Source: Hypericum androsaemum
Taxonomy: Eukaryota; Streptophyta; Magnoliopsida; Malpighiales; Hypericaceae
Direction of reading: 5' to 3'
Assembly (NCBI GenBank): GCA_963995505.1
Contig: OZ023198.1
Coordinates: 8,394,558 to 8,458,557, forward strand
Length of the DNA: 64,000 nucleotides
Position numbers and translations under genes: made by a program. Below, one piece after another: positions 35,892 to 47,339 of this stretch. Numbering within the stretch: the stretch's first letter is position 1; each line of letters opens with the position of its first letter. The notes beneath the pieces are model-generated. The model searched no databases, was not told the origin of the DNA, and worked only from the letters and a program-made list of their open reading frames with translations.

Positions 35892-38800
35892 CCCCTAAAA
35901 AAAATACATCAACAGACTAAAACGAAAAGACTAGACCGGGTCTTTCTAAAAAAATCGTCTTTCACCAAGGCTACCCTACCCTGCAACAATCCCAAAATGT
36001 AGTTTAAAAGATTTTTCGCGGGTCGGCATAATCCTATATAGTATTTTAGGACCTAAATTCTACCAAATTTTTATTTTTTAATAATATAAGTGTAAGGATC
36101 TCTATTCAACTTCAAAAACATGGTAAGGATTAAAGGTGAGTATAAAACCAACCAAAATCGTCGAACTATAAATATGCGCAAACCGAGACTGCAAAGAGAG
36201 CAAACCGATCGCACAAGCGATTTTGCGGTGCAATTGACCAAAATCGTCTATACAGTTCCATGGTCTGTTTTTCTAAAATTTTCAAATTATAAAACTGACA
36301 CATAATATAAAATGACTCATTTTATACAATTTGTATATGCCACTTTCGCCCAAAATTGGTACCCGTATGTATGTGTGAAGTAATTTCTCTTGATTGACTT
36401 TTATAAGATATCATAATATATGTGATTTTGATAGTCCTATTTCGGATAGCTAGCATCAAAAATAAAAAATTTGAATGGAAGTTAGTATTACAATGTTGAA
36501 ATTTCGAAACTGACATACCGATGAAATCGCTCATCTAAAGCTGCAACCACAATACTGTCAAATCGGCAATTTTAAGCAAGACCGTGTCATCCACGGTTTA
36601 AATTTATATGAATAAATTATGTTGGTGTCGGTTTTATTTAGTCATCCAAAACTCCAACACCAAACTAAACTCACTCCAATCTGGTCGAGTAGATATTGCC
36701 ATCCCTAATTGGTTTCTCTAATCTCACTCTCCAATCGTAGTTCTCTTTCTCGTTCCCGTTCTTTGGAGTCTAATATTACTGCCATTTTTTTAATAGGTAG
36801 ATTTTATTGATGATATTTACAAAATATAAAAATCGTAGAATTTTTTTGTATAAATATGAACTTGTAACCGTATCCAGTAAAACCCTTCTGCGATAATTTA
36901 TTGATTTTGTTGATGATATTACTTTTTTTTTGAAAGGTTTGTTGATGATCTTACTGCCATGTTATATGGTCTAACCCGAGAATGAAGTCACTACTACTTT
37001 ATATATATCCTGAGCTATGGATCGACTAGTTTCTCTATTATCACTTGCCATTTATCAACTCAACATCCATTTCTCTAATAATTTCTGGGTTTCTATGATC
37101 AAATTAAATAAAAAGTAGTCGCGACCCCGAAATCCAAAACAGTGGACAATCCCACTCGATACCAGGTAGCTGGGCAAGCTAGTACAACACCACGTATCAG
37201 AGAATCCTTAGAGACGAAGGCGGCAGGAATCAACAACATTTTAAAAAAAGGAAAACCGCGTGTCTGAAACCTTGCAGAGAGTCGGTTCCGTTTCGTTCTT
37301 ACACAGAAATAAAAAATTGGGATGGATCTAACACTGTCCAGAAAATAATATACAAGTACACGTAATTAAGATTTTAACTAGTATCGAGTTTGAACCTTTA
37401 AAAAAAATTAATCAACTTTAAAAAAATTTATATTTTGCTCAATTTGGATTAGGTAGCGAAGTTGATGTTCGAATACCAGTTAGTATAAACAATTAACTAT
37501 CTCAAGCGAAAATTTTTATCCCATTTCCTCCTCCTCTCGTTTAATCTAAGATTCTTGGATCCAAGAAAAGAAAATAGTTGGCAGTGGTGCCTCCCTCACC
37601 CATGTTTCTTTCGACGTCATTGTTAACAAAATAATTGCATGGTTTCTTGGCCGTCTATTTTGTACTTTTTCCCCTCATTAATATATCCTCAATTCATTTT
37701 CATTTTCTACTTTTTATTATTTCCTTTTTTCCTGGTTGGTCTCAGCTTTCCATGAATGCCTTCACGTGCGCTTGCCATAAGCCGAAAACCCTAGACCAAA
37801 TTAATTTTCTCATGTCCACCTTTCACATTACCATTTTGACCATAACTTCAAGTGATTTTCCCATGCAAACTTTTTTTAACCTCTCGAACATCGTAAAATC
37901 TAATAATATTTTTTCTATTCGTAAAATTTAACTTCAAGACTTAAAAAAATTGAATTTTTTATTACTTAGATCAACCCGTACTTTTTTCCATGCAAACCTT
38001 TATAAGTGAAAAGGGAATGGAAAAGTTAATTTGGGTTCGGTTTTGTTATAATTATGTCCCAGAAATCCTAGTTGTTCGATACCTTTTGGAAAACTCAATT
38101 TCGTGCATGCGTGGAAACATCTGAATACGACCTTAAATGGGATGGAATCAACTTTTTTCGCCGGAAAACATATGATGTGGGTACCCTCAACTTTGGTTCA
38201 TATTGGTTTTGCTTTATGGACTAATGTCTTGCTTTGTCTCTCTTTTGGGTATCATATTACTACACTTTTTGCTCTTTTGGACCAATGGAACTGTCTCTGT
38301 CTCCAATTAGGGGGCTTTTGATTTGATTATTTTTTGTCGTGGCAACCTTTGATTTTTATGTTTAAAGATGATAGAATTTTACTGTAGTACTTGGTAAATT
38401 TAGTTTGGAGCATATAGAGAGGTTCCAAAATCTCCTACTATTATTATTATCGTAATGTTAAGTTTTTCTTAGATAAGCGGTATTTAATGTTTAGTTGTCA
38501 ATGGATTTGTTTTCAAAAAACGCATAACATTTGTGACTTGTGAAAAATTAGAAGCAAAGATTCGCAATATGTAAAGCAAAAAGGATATCAATGTAATTGC
38601 TGGTACATGCATCCTGTTTTTCAGCCACAAACTTTGGTGTGATATTGTAACGAAAATATCTATAAATAATTGCTATATTTTAACATTTTAGAGAAAACAA
38701 ATATGTTTTGATTCTTATTCCTATTTTTTTAATCACAGACCCACTATTTTTTATATGGCCATGTATGTGTCATTTACACAATTAACGACTAATTCATCCG

Positions 38801-39404
38801 GGTTTGAAGATAGTCGACCCAATCATAGTTAAATTTTTACACAATGATTATATATGTTAGTAAACTCTAGATTTGTGTTCATTTGTCAACGTTTTCTGCC
38901 ATGAGATCAAGCGCCTTTGAATGACTATTAAATTGTCTGACTCGTAAAACATTTCTCTATTCACAAAATTTTTTATGAAATCCAAACCCCTTTTTCTTTA
39001 AACCCACTACAAAAACTGATATCATGAAGAGAATCATTTCTCCAGTGGGGGTTTCATGCCAGCCACTGTTCGCAAAATTGTACGATTTTAGACTCATGAT
39101 TCCAGGCATATAATTATAAAGCCGATGATTCATCGATGGATCGAAAAATGACCGATGGATATATGCACAAACTTTCAAAATGTTCTCAGTAGATACAAGA
39201 AAAGTCTTGAATTCCATTTTATAATGCCGGTTGTTGAGATGAACACGTCATTAGTTACAAAAATAGTAAGTCTGTTTATAATTGTGAAAATTTAATCTAT
39301 TCATTGGCTTAATGATTTTGGTTAGATATAAATATTATAATATAGTATTAGACGGGTTAATTTTGTACTCATTATTGTCATTGCAATTTGTACAGGTGGT
39401 AAGG
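35892..39404. other. AT-rich intergenic DNA
   Basis: No gene recognised. Short open frames at 36120, 37635 and 38103 match nothing. A minimal LINE tail sits at 36924. Confidence 0.5.
36924..36938 (-). mobile_element. Extremely truncated LINE tail with target duplication
   Basis: Only TTTTTTTTGAAAGGT, the inverse of the ACCTTTC-poly-A end used by the LINE tails at 12050 and 43662, lies between TTGTTGATGATATTACT (36907-36923) and TTGTTGATGATCTTACT (36939-36955). The repeat is 17 bp with one mismatch. Confidence 0.65.
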
Positions 39405-39731
39405 TTTATATTTAACTTAAAAATTTTAAATAACAGGTAGAATAATTTTACCCATTTGTAAACAACCTTTTTTTAAGGAAGTAAACAACCTTACCACCTG
39501 TACAAATTGCAATGTGATGATTTTGACACTCTCCTTCAAACAAATTAGAGCGGTTTGCTAAGGGTTCCTTCGCAAGGTTCGTCTGGTCTAATTTGTTTGA
39601 AGGAGAGTGTCAAAATCATCACATTGCAATTTGTACAGGTGGTAAGGTTGTTTACTTCCTTAAAAAAAGGTTGTTTACAAATGGGTAAAATTATTCTACC
39701 TGTTATTTAAAAATTTTAAGTTAAATATAAA
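39405..39731. repeat. Near-perfect 144-bp inverted repeat (hairpin, 39-nt loop)
   Basis: Arms 39405-39548 and 39588-39731 are reverse complements with one A/T difference that I can find. The loop is 39549-39587. The arms contain CCTTACCACCTGTACAAATT and CTCCTTCAAACAAATTAG. A 26-bp partial copy of the arm (ATTGCAATTTGTACAGGTGG onward) lies just outside at 39379-39404. No target duplication is seen. If transcribed, it would fold into a long dsRNA hairpin. Confidence 0.92.
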
Positions 39732-40779
39732 AACGCTGAATATGAAATCAACTTTTCATACAGTGATGTTGCAGTGGAATAATGTACTTTGCTATAAAGG
39801 AGTTGTACATGCATGTAATATGAAATCCATTTATCCACTTCAGCCTCGTACGACACCCAACCCTTGGAATTATCATGTCTGTTTTACACCGAGGAAATCT
39901 AGGAAAAGATCGGGGAAAGTTGCGTCATATTGAGTAGACTTTTGTTTTGGTAGTAACACTGAGTAGACCTATCAACCGAGAGAGTGAAACGGTGAAAGAG
40001 ACAACAAGAAGTCTTCACTTTTCGTGCTTTGTCCATCATTTTGTTTTTGACAACCATGCAGTTTTTAATTAAATATTGAGTCGATTAATCTAAATTTGTA
40101 TTTGTATAAGTAATCACTTCAGAAAGAAACCGCGTTGAAACTTCACTATAGTGAAAAAAAAATGTATTACCTACTAGATTAATCTTTGATGACTGACTTC
40201 TCGATATGATAGCCAGGGATCAATTCAGCTTTACTTTAAAAGATGTTGGGTGATTGGATAGCCAAAACAATTAAACTAAGTACGCCAGGTGGACGGCGGT
40301 TGACTTAAAGAGGCCAAAACACAAGGAAAAACAAAATAAAAAAACAAATTATATACATAAAAAAACACAAAGTAACACTACATTGAAATTATTACAAATA
40401 AAAAAGTTAGTGTTGAGATTGCCAAATTGATATTTACAAGTATTGTGAATTTCTTTATAAATTTGGAAACTTCACCTACTAATTGACTTAAAATTTTGGG
40501 TTGGATGTAAAATCTCTAATATTGTATTAGAGCAAGTTCGATCTACGAGCCACACGAATTTCCTGTTTCACAACATGAGAGGCAAAATGTTCACGTCTTT
40601 GTCGGCACTTATATTAAACCGTGCAAATTTTTGCATAGTAATTCAAAATGAATTTCATTTGACGGGACATAAAAAGTATGTTGAGATTATCTCATTGATA
40701 TACCATGAAATCGTAAACAAAATACAGGGTTGATTTGGTAAATTTTACCAAGCAACATTCCTTCCAAAATCCCATCTAT
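39732..40779. other. Upstream region of the WOX gene
   Basis: About 1 kb of AT-rich DNA between the hairpin and the WOX TATA box. No other gene is recognised; it probably holds WOX promoter elements. Confidence 0.5.
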
Positions 40780-40786
40780 TATAAAT
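40780..40786 (+). promoter_or_regulatory. TATA box of the WOX gene
   Basis: TATAAAT, 164 bp upstream of the ATG, followed by a CT/CA-rich likely transcription start zone and a GA run in the leader. Confidence 0.6.
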
Positions 40787-40915
40787 ATCTCCCAACCCCC
40801 ACCTCAATCAATTCCACCTTGTTTTGTGTTCTAAGTGCCTTGTACTCGTAACTCCACTTCCCACCTTAACATTTTTTTTAGACGCCTAGTTTTTAATATC
40901 AACAGGCACGCACTC

Positions 40916-40939
40916 AGAGAGAGAGAGAGAGAGAGAGAG
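40916..40939 (+). repeat. (GA)n run in the WOX 5' UTR
   Basis: About 12 GA units ending 11 bp before the start codon. Similar GA leaders precede the Dof gene in this window. Confidence 0.9.
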
Positions 40940-40949
40940 GGAAGTAAAT

Positions 40950-43303
40950 ATGGAAGAAAACCAAGGGAACAAGGCTGGAGCCGAGAAGAGTGAGCCAGTG
41001 AGGTCGAGGTGGACTCCCAAGCCGGAGCAAATCTTAATCCTCGAGTCCATCTTTAATAGCGGCATGGTCAACCCACCGAAAGAGGAGACCGTTCGGATTA
41101 GGAAGCTCCTCGAGAAGTTTGGCTCGGTTGGCGACGCCAATGTCTTCTACTGGTTCCAGAACCGCCGGTCCCGGTCCCGCCGCCGCCAACGGCAGTTGCA
41201 AGCCAGCGTACAGGGCGGAGGAGATCAAAGGGTCACCGGAACTTTGGGTAATATGTCTCAGGTGCAAGTCTCCAACGGTGGCGGTGGTGGTGCAATTCAT
41301 CAGTACATGGAAAGTGGAGGGTCAAATAATTATTACACGTCCTCTGGGTTTTCTGGCTCTCCCACTTCTTTTGGTGTCTCTTCACCTCCTCCTTATGTTT
41401 ATGGCTCTTCTTCTTCTTCTTCTTATGGGGTTGGTGGTGAATATGGTGTGGAGAATCTCTTTCCCATGTCTTCTCAAATGGGGTTTCAGGATATGGATCA
41501 ACAAAGCTCTGGCTTCAGCCATCCAGCTTATTGTTCATCCTCGGATACATCTAATTTGCACTACCAAAACGGTAAGAGATGAAAATATTTTTTAACCTGA
41601 TATTCAGAATCGAACACTCTCTCTTTTTTTACATTCATATCGTTTGAACTCAACAATTTTTCAAATCTCTTGTCACTAGACCAACTCCCTAGTTAAGATT
41701 GTTACACCAAGGAGAGGAGAGAAAAAGAAGGGTTTAGAGGTTTTGGTACTGTTGAATTTGATATAAGTTAAACATAAGTTGGTGATTAGATTTGTTTGGC
41801 CTAGTAATAGTACCGATGGAGTATATAATCAAAACTGAAATTAACTAACTTTCCAATGATGTGATGTGACATTAGTAGTTAAAATAAAGTTCAGAGTTGT
41901 ACTTTTCCATGAGAGAAAAATGGTCCCCCCCTCCCTTCCTAATCCCCCTAATTCCTATTCCATCACTTACATTACCAAGAAAAATTCCCAAACAAGGAAT
42001 TAATTGTTAACCTGTTTCACAATCTTTTCAGTGCCCCTTTTGATGTTGATTTCATGTTGAAACACCCAAGTCAAAGTTTGAGATCTAGGGACTTGTTGCC
42101 AAAGAAAATATATAAATGTCCACCTCTTCTTTGTTCTTCTTAACACCAAGTATCCCATATATGCTCTTTCTCGCTCTTTCATCTCCCACTATGTACATCA
42201 ACATGTTTAGCTTTTTTATGGTAAAATCTCTTTTTTCGGAGTCGAGAACTGTCAGAATCTATTTACGTAACTCTTCCAATGGTGTCTTTTACATTTATAA
42301 AGTTTCACATATTTTGTCTCAAGAACATTGAAACTATTTTCGTTTCAGGAGGATATATTACAGCCTTTATCAACGGGGTTGCCACAGAATTCCCAGGAGG
42401 ATCAATTGACATAAGAGCAATGTTTGGCGATGATGTGCTTTTGGTCCATTCCTCAGGGATCCCATTGCCCACCAATGAATATGGCTTCCTGATGCAAAGC
42501 TTGGAGCATGGAGAAAGTTACTTCCTGGTAAGAAAATTCCATCTGTGTGCTAAATTCTATCCAGCATATGGTCCATTCAGCATTTTCTTTTATTAATTAT
42601 CATGCTGTTGAGATTTTTTAAATAATTTTTACACCAAATAATATACCTGCTAAAAATTGAACTCTGAACTTTCATTAATTCATATATCACTTGTGTCCTT
42701 TGGGCAAATGCCGCTTGAACTTGAGTTGTTAGTGATGTAATCTGGTTCTTGTCATTATCCATGTACCCTCTTTCTCAACAGTAGAACTTTTGCTCATTTT
42801 TTCTGCTTACAGGTACCCCATAGAGTTTATCTTGGCTCCTGCAGTAAAAATAAATAAATACCGAATTAATAAAACTGTTGAAGAAATTGTGGTCTAGTGT
42901 GGCCCTGATTTCCACGTTCTTTCTGCTAGCTTAGTTTAGTGGAAAGTGTGGTGTCCTATTTTTGCCAAATATGTGTATGGGAACTTTTACAACTTTCTGC
43001 CACAAACATTACCTGATATATTTAATTGTATAATTTTATCAAGTGACAATTTTACTATTTAATTTCTATTTTTTAAATTTTATTAAAAAATAAATGGTAC
43101 AAATATTGCGAGAATTCATTACAGTCATTATCATCTCTCTCTCAGAATGAGAATCCAGCACTCATGTGACAGTTTCTGTGCTTGGTTCTAAACATGGTTA
43201 ATTAGTATATATTTATTGAGTAAATGATTTAACATTTTTCTCCTTGGATATCGAGTTAATTATATAAATGAACTCCAAATTTCAGGTTTCAAGACCAACA
43301 TAA
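40950..43303 (+). CDS. WOX11: WUSCHEL-related homeobox protein, WOX11/WOX12 type
   Basis: Three exons: 40950-41571, 42349-42527 and 43286-43303, all GT-AG, giving about 272 aa, close to WOX11/12 size. The homeodomain covers about residues 18-82: [20 protein letters not shown], the WOX-typical longer loop, then [19 protein letters not shown] (recognition helix WFQNRR at 68-73). A Gly/Ser/Tyr-rich linker contains [11 protein letters not shown]. Exon 2 encodes the WOX11/12 C-terminal block ([41 protein letters not shown]) and exon 3 completes it as VSRPT-stop. WOX11/12 are nuclear, auxin-responsive factors that start adventitious root founder cells. An alternative acceptor at 42811-42812 would end the protein as [17 protein letters not shown]11 versus WOX12 cannot be separated here. 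Confidence 0.92.
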
Positions 43304-43661
43304 AATGCTCGTGGAGGTATATGGAGAGACGCATGGCTTCCACAAATCCATGTAGCCTCTTTTCTGATTAAGGAACTAAAATAGAAATTAGTAGGGAATC
43401 AGTAGCATCTCTTGTATTAGGATACTTAAATCTTTAGTGTACCTTTCGAATTTGTACTTGCTCTGATTATTATATCTGTTTTGGTTTCTTAAGAATCTTT
43501 CCACGTACCCTCGTACAAATAAAACAAAACGTGTTTACCGACACAATTTCTTGTCAATTAGAAATTCATGGATGGATAAGGGATGGATAAAAATTCGGTC
43601 ATGAAGATCTACCTGGTTCTAAATTTCACGGGTCCAAAATCAAAAGGGAAAGAATATATAT

Positions 43662-44361
43662 TTTTTTGAAAGGTATAATTTATTAATCGCCTTGTCAAAA
43701 TACAAAGTCCTCCTATAACATAGCATAAAGTCAGAGGGTCTATCAACTGCTGAAAACGAAAACATAAAACCTCTAGCAATTACCATCCAAAGAAGGTGCA
43801 GAAATCTACGAGGCTTATTACAAGCAGTAACAAACCAAATAGCAATGCCTCCTGCAGATACAAGTAAGTGAGAATTGCAGACAGCAGGCCGAACACGAAA
43901 TGCTACCCGGAGTCATAGAAGAAGGGTGGAGACGAGCCCAAATGCCAGGTCCACAACCACAAAGTTTGCACAATCATCGCCATGAAGAAACCCCCTAGTT
44001 ACCTACCATGTCGTAAAGCTGCAAGCGCCACAGCCATGTCCTGAAAATGAACCTCCGCTGCCATCCCGAACCAAAACGACCACTCCGAGAAGTTTCTAAA
44101 GATCGCCAACAGGACACACCCCAGACTTGGCCTCTGGTGATCAAAGATGGCTTTGTTCCTAGCATTCCAAATGCACCAACAGCACGCCGCAAAGAAGATG
44201 TACCAAAGTTTCTCCAACACAATTTGATGAACACTTGAATGAAGGAGTATGGATAAAGTGTCCTTCTTACTAGAATGATAATGTATATGACCTTTGGAAT
44301 TCACTTTATTTACAACATTTAAGATTTGTTGAACATGTCCATTGAGATGATGTTTCTCCAT
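43662..44361 (-). mobile_element. 5'-truncated LINE with the C-terminal end of the reverse transcriptase ORF
   Basis: On the minus strand, 44361-43999 encodes the end of ORF2 (LEKLWYIFFAACCWCIWNAR, NKAIFDHQRPS), the segment that follows the zinc-binding motif in plant L1 reverse transcriptases. About 330 bp of 3' UTR end in ACCTTTC and poly-A (poly-T at 43662-43668 on +). The endonuclease and catalytic RT core are missing, as expected from truncated target-primed insertion. It begins about 360 bp after the WOX stop codon. No target duplication was identified. Confidence 0.85.
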
Positions 44362-44891
44362 GCCACTTAATTAATCTAACCATTCAGTTTATTCTCTTTT
44401 CTTATATTTACCACCATAAAGCATTAGCGTTCTAGTTTAAGGGGTGAATTTATATTAGTTGATACCTAGAAATTCTAGAATTTTTAGATATCCTAATCCT
44501 AAAAATGCACTTGCTAGTGTTCATTGGCAACATATATTGATGTCGAATAGCACATTGAGAAGATTAATTATCAACCACTTCTCAAAAGACATGTTTCATT
44601 TCAATCTTATACAACAATCTTAAAGTACTATTTGATTGAATGAAAAGATGCCAGAAATGGACTAGCTCATAATTAACATTATAAGGTATGAAATATGTGT
44701 TTCTTTCGAGGTGAACAAGAAATTATTACTTTATAACTTATAGTTGTTTATTCAAAATATGATGGTGTGTATGTGATGATACCCCATGAATGACATTACA
44801 AGTTATAAAAATAGTTATCAGAGTAACAACAATGTCTAAATTAGTTTTACTGTCTTTTTTTAATAAGTCCACATTTATTAATACCAAAAAA
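44362..44891. other. AT-rich DNA without recognised features
   Basis: I see no gene or element ends here; it may include upstream remains of the LINE. Confidence 0.45.
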
Positions 44892-46131
44892 AATAAAGAT
44901 CAAATAATTCTCTCTACTAACTCCAAAGATCCAATTAGCTTTCTATACTTGAAATTGGTTCACATAACCAAACTGGCCAATTAACACCTTGAAATTACTT
45001 TGCCAGTCACCGCCTTATATAACGTCATTGTTATATTAAATATGTCATGTCATCTTTATTTTGAGAAAAAAATATCCCACAACTCCCGATCTCAAATACC
45101 CCACTTATTTCATTCTCTTCAACCACTTTCAAGTGTCTTTCCTGGGATTGACGACGGCTACCAGAAATGACTCAAAGTTGTTCCCCCAAACCCAAATCTG
45201 AATATCAAAGAAATTGTATTTAAAAATCATCCAAAAACGGACTCTATTTTTTTGAAGAACATCCAAAACCGGACTCGATGGAGCATATACATGCTCCAGG
45301 AGGCAGGAAACTAGAACTCGATCGAGTTGCTCTCAGCAATGAACTCAAACTTGCAAGTTATCACAACACCGATTCTCAGATCCTACTGCCCCAAACGCAA
45401 CCATAGTTTTTTTTCCTTCTCATTTAATCAAGAAGATGGCAAGACAAGCCCAAGGAACATACCGACTCGAGACTGGATTCAACATCATATATATTTTTCA
45501 GATTTTCAACTGCAACGTATTAATTCTAAAAAAATTGCAACGTATTTCCCTGTGAAAGTTTAAATATGTTCTTCTTTCGTTTGTTGCCACCACTCGCCAA
45601 TACATGAAAGCAACAAACCTGTGTGGAACAATCCAAGCAACCACTAAAAATTATGCAATTTCCAAGCAGAGAATCAGAGCAAGCAAAGACGATGGAGATC
45701 TAGAAAGCAAGCAGAGAAATCAAGATGTTCAGGTCCATATGAAGAGAAGCGACCGACCACAAGCACGAGCACCACGGGAGTGTCTGGGATGAACACAAAC
45801 ACAAGCAGTGCCGAGGAGTCGAGACAAAGAAGAGTACTGGGAAGAAAAGCCAATGGGTGACATGGATGAGCGAGAAAAATGAGGTTGAAGGTGATTGAGA
45901 ATTTAGGTTCTAGAAATTGGGATATGTTTTTCTCAAAAAAAAATATGACATGGCGTATTTAAGATGACAAAGATGTTATGTAAGGTGGAGAGATGTCGTT
46001 GGTAACCGGAAAAGTATTTTCAAGGTGTTAATTAGCATGTTTGACAAGTATAAGGGGTATGTGAACAATTTCAAGTACATGGTTCTAATTGGACCTTTTG
46101 AGTTCGTAGTGGTTGTCATTTGATCTTTATT
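44892..46131. mobile_element. Long-TIR non-autonomous element, probably MULE-type
   Basis: Inverted ends of about 230-260 bp. The left ATAAAGATCAAATAATTCTC pairs with the inverse of the right ATAAAGATCAAATGACAACC, and both continue through TTAACACCTTGAAA and ATGTCAT. The flanks CCAAAAAAA and CTAAAAAAA could be a 9-bp duplication but are low-complexity. The interior (45130-45880) contains no recognised coding sequence. Confidence 0.65.
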
Positions 46132-46229
46132 CTAAAAAAATGAAAGAAAAAGATAGAAAAAGTTGCACGAAAATCAACCCACAAAAAAAGAATATGTTAA
46201 CATGCAGAAAGTGTATGAAAACCTAATGA

Positions 46230-46806
46230 TACTAGGCCTCACTGCCCCCACCAAACGTCCCTACTATGGACCTAGTTGCTAACCCAAATTCTTGCAACCC
46301 CAGAATAAAATTCGATGTGAAATCGTGTGGGCTGCGCTTCGTCTACCACGTCCCCCCTCGACCTCGAGCGACCCGAATCAAGTAGTAAACCCTCCAAACT
46401 TGTCAGACCAATCAAGTCATCTGGTTCCCCAATATCGGTGCAGCCTGGCCTTGGAGAAATTACCCTAGGCGGGCTATTTTCCATGGAAACTCGCCCAACA
46501 ACCTCACTAGAAAGTTGCCCCACCAAATCATGGTCCTTAACCTGCGCATTGTCCCCCAAATTCATTGAAGGACTAACCGATGCATCTCTGGTTCGTGCCT
46601 CAACTTGCTCCCTCTGATCTGGTGAGGCGGATATGCAAGATCCACCCATTTCCAAACACTCTCCGGAGGATATGTATGAATCTCAATCCTCCCTTCAGAA
46701 CCCTCCACGGTTACCAAGGGCGTACATGTATGCTCAGAAGCCGCTAGAACTTGATCTGTTTAGACTTTCAGACTATTTGCTGCTGATGTACGTATGAAGT
46801 TCAAAT
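46230..46806 (-). pseudogene. LINE ORF1-like remnant
   Basis: The minus strand from 46655 reads MEMGGSCISASPDQREQVEA and continues Ser/Gly/Asp-rich to RFHIEFYSGVARIWV. This resembles the linker-rich C-terminal half of plant L1 ORF1 proteins. The matching tail piece lies at 47150-47330 beyond a TRIM insertion. I give the family with moderate confidence because linkers are poorly conserved. Confidence 0.5.
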
Positions 46807-47141
46807 TGTTAGAATCTCCATATCCAATCCAAAATTTTAAGGTTGGTGGATTTTCCATACTTACAAATTTGCCCTCCATTTTTGCTCTAAACGATGTGCG
46901 ATTCTCAATTCGCCGTCTCAAACGAGACCCATCAGGTCAAAGATTGCACGGGCTTTGATTTTGCCAACGTGCGAGAATGGGAGGTCGTGCGAGCACAACA
47001 ATAGGCACGGGATCAACCTGCTATGATACCATGTTAGAATCTCCATGTCCAATCCAAAACCTTAAGGCAATGGGTTGGTGAATTTTCCACACTTATAAAC
47101 TTACTCCTACTCTTGCTCTAAACGATGTGAGATTCTCAACA
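46807..47141 (-). mobile_element. TRIM (miniature LTR) retrotransposon
   Basis: Two direct repeats of about 105-110 bp, 46807-46910 and 47032-47141, start TGTTAGAATCTCCATRTCCA and end GATTCTCAAYW. Between them lie only about 120 bp. GCTATGATACCA (47020-47031), one base from the inverse tRNA-Met primer site, abuts the right LTR, so the element reads on the minus strand. Flanks CAAAT and TAAAT match at 4 of 5. There is no coding capacity, as is typical of TRIMs. Confidence 0.82.
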
Positions 47142-47149
47142 TAAATCAC

Positions 47150-47330
47150 TAGCAACCTCCACCAAATTAAGACTAAGAGGTCTAGCCCTCTCCGTAGTCT
47201 GGATAGTGACCTCGTCCAACTCTTCCCGCTCTACAATTTCCCCTTCCTCAAATAACGCCTCAAACGCATTCGAAACTGCAATGGGATTAGAAGTTGCTGA
47301 GTTCACCAAGGGCATAGCACCTCTTTTGAG
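47150..47330 (-). pseudogene. LINE ORF1-like remnant, second part
   Basis: The minus strand reads ALPLVNSAT-like, then SNPIAVSNAFEALFEEGEIV and TERARPLSLNLVEVA. 'SNPF.AL.E' strings are common at the end of plant L1 ORF1. The two remnants appear to have been separated by the TRIM. Confidence 0.5.
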
Positions 47331-47339
47331 TTTTACTGT

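Noticed and set aside
36115..36710. Possible hAT element (GGTGAGTATAAAACC ... TGCCATCCCTAA)
   Set aside because: The ends do not pair convincingly and no 8-bp duplication is found.
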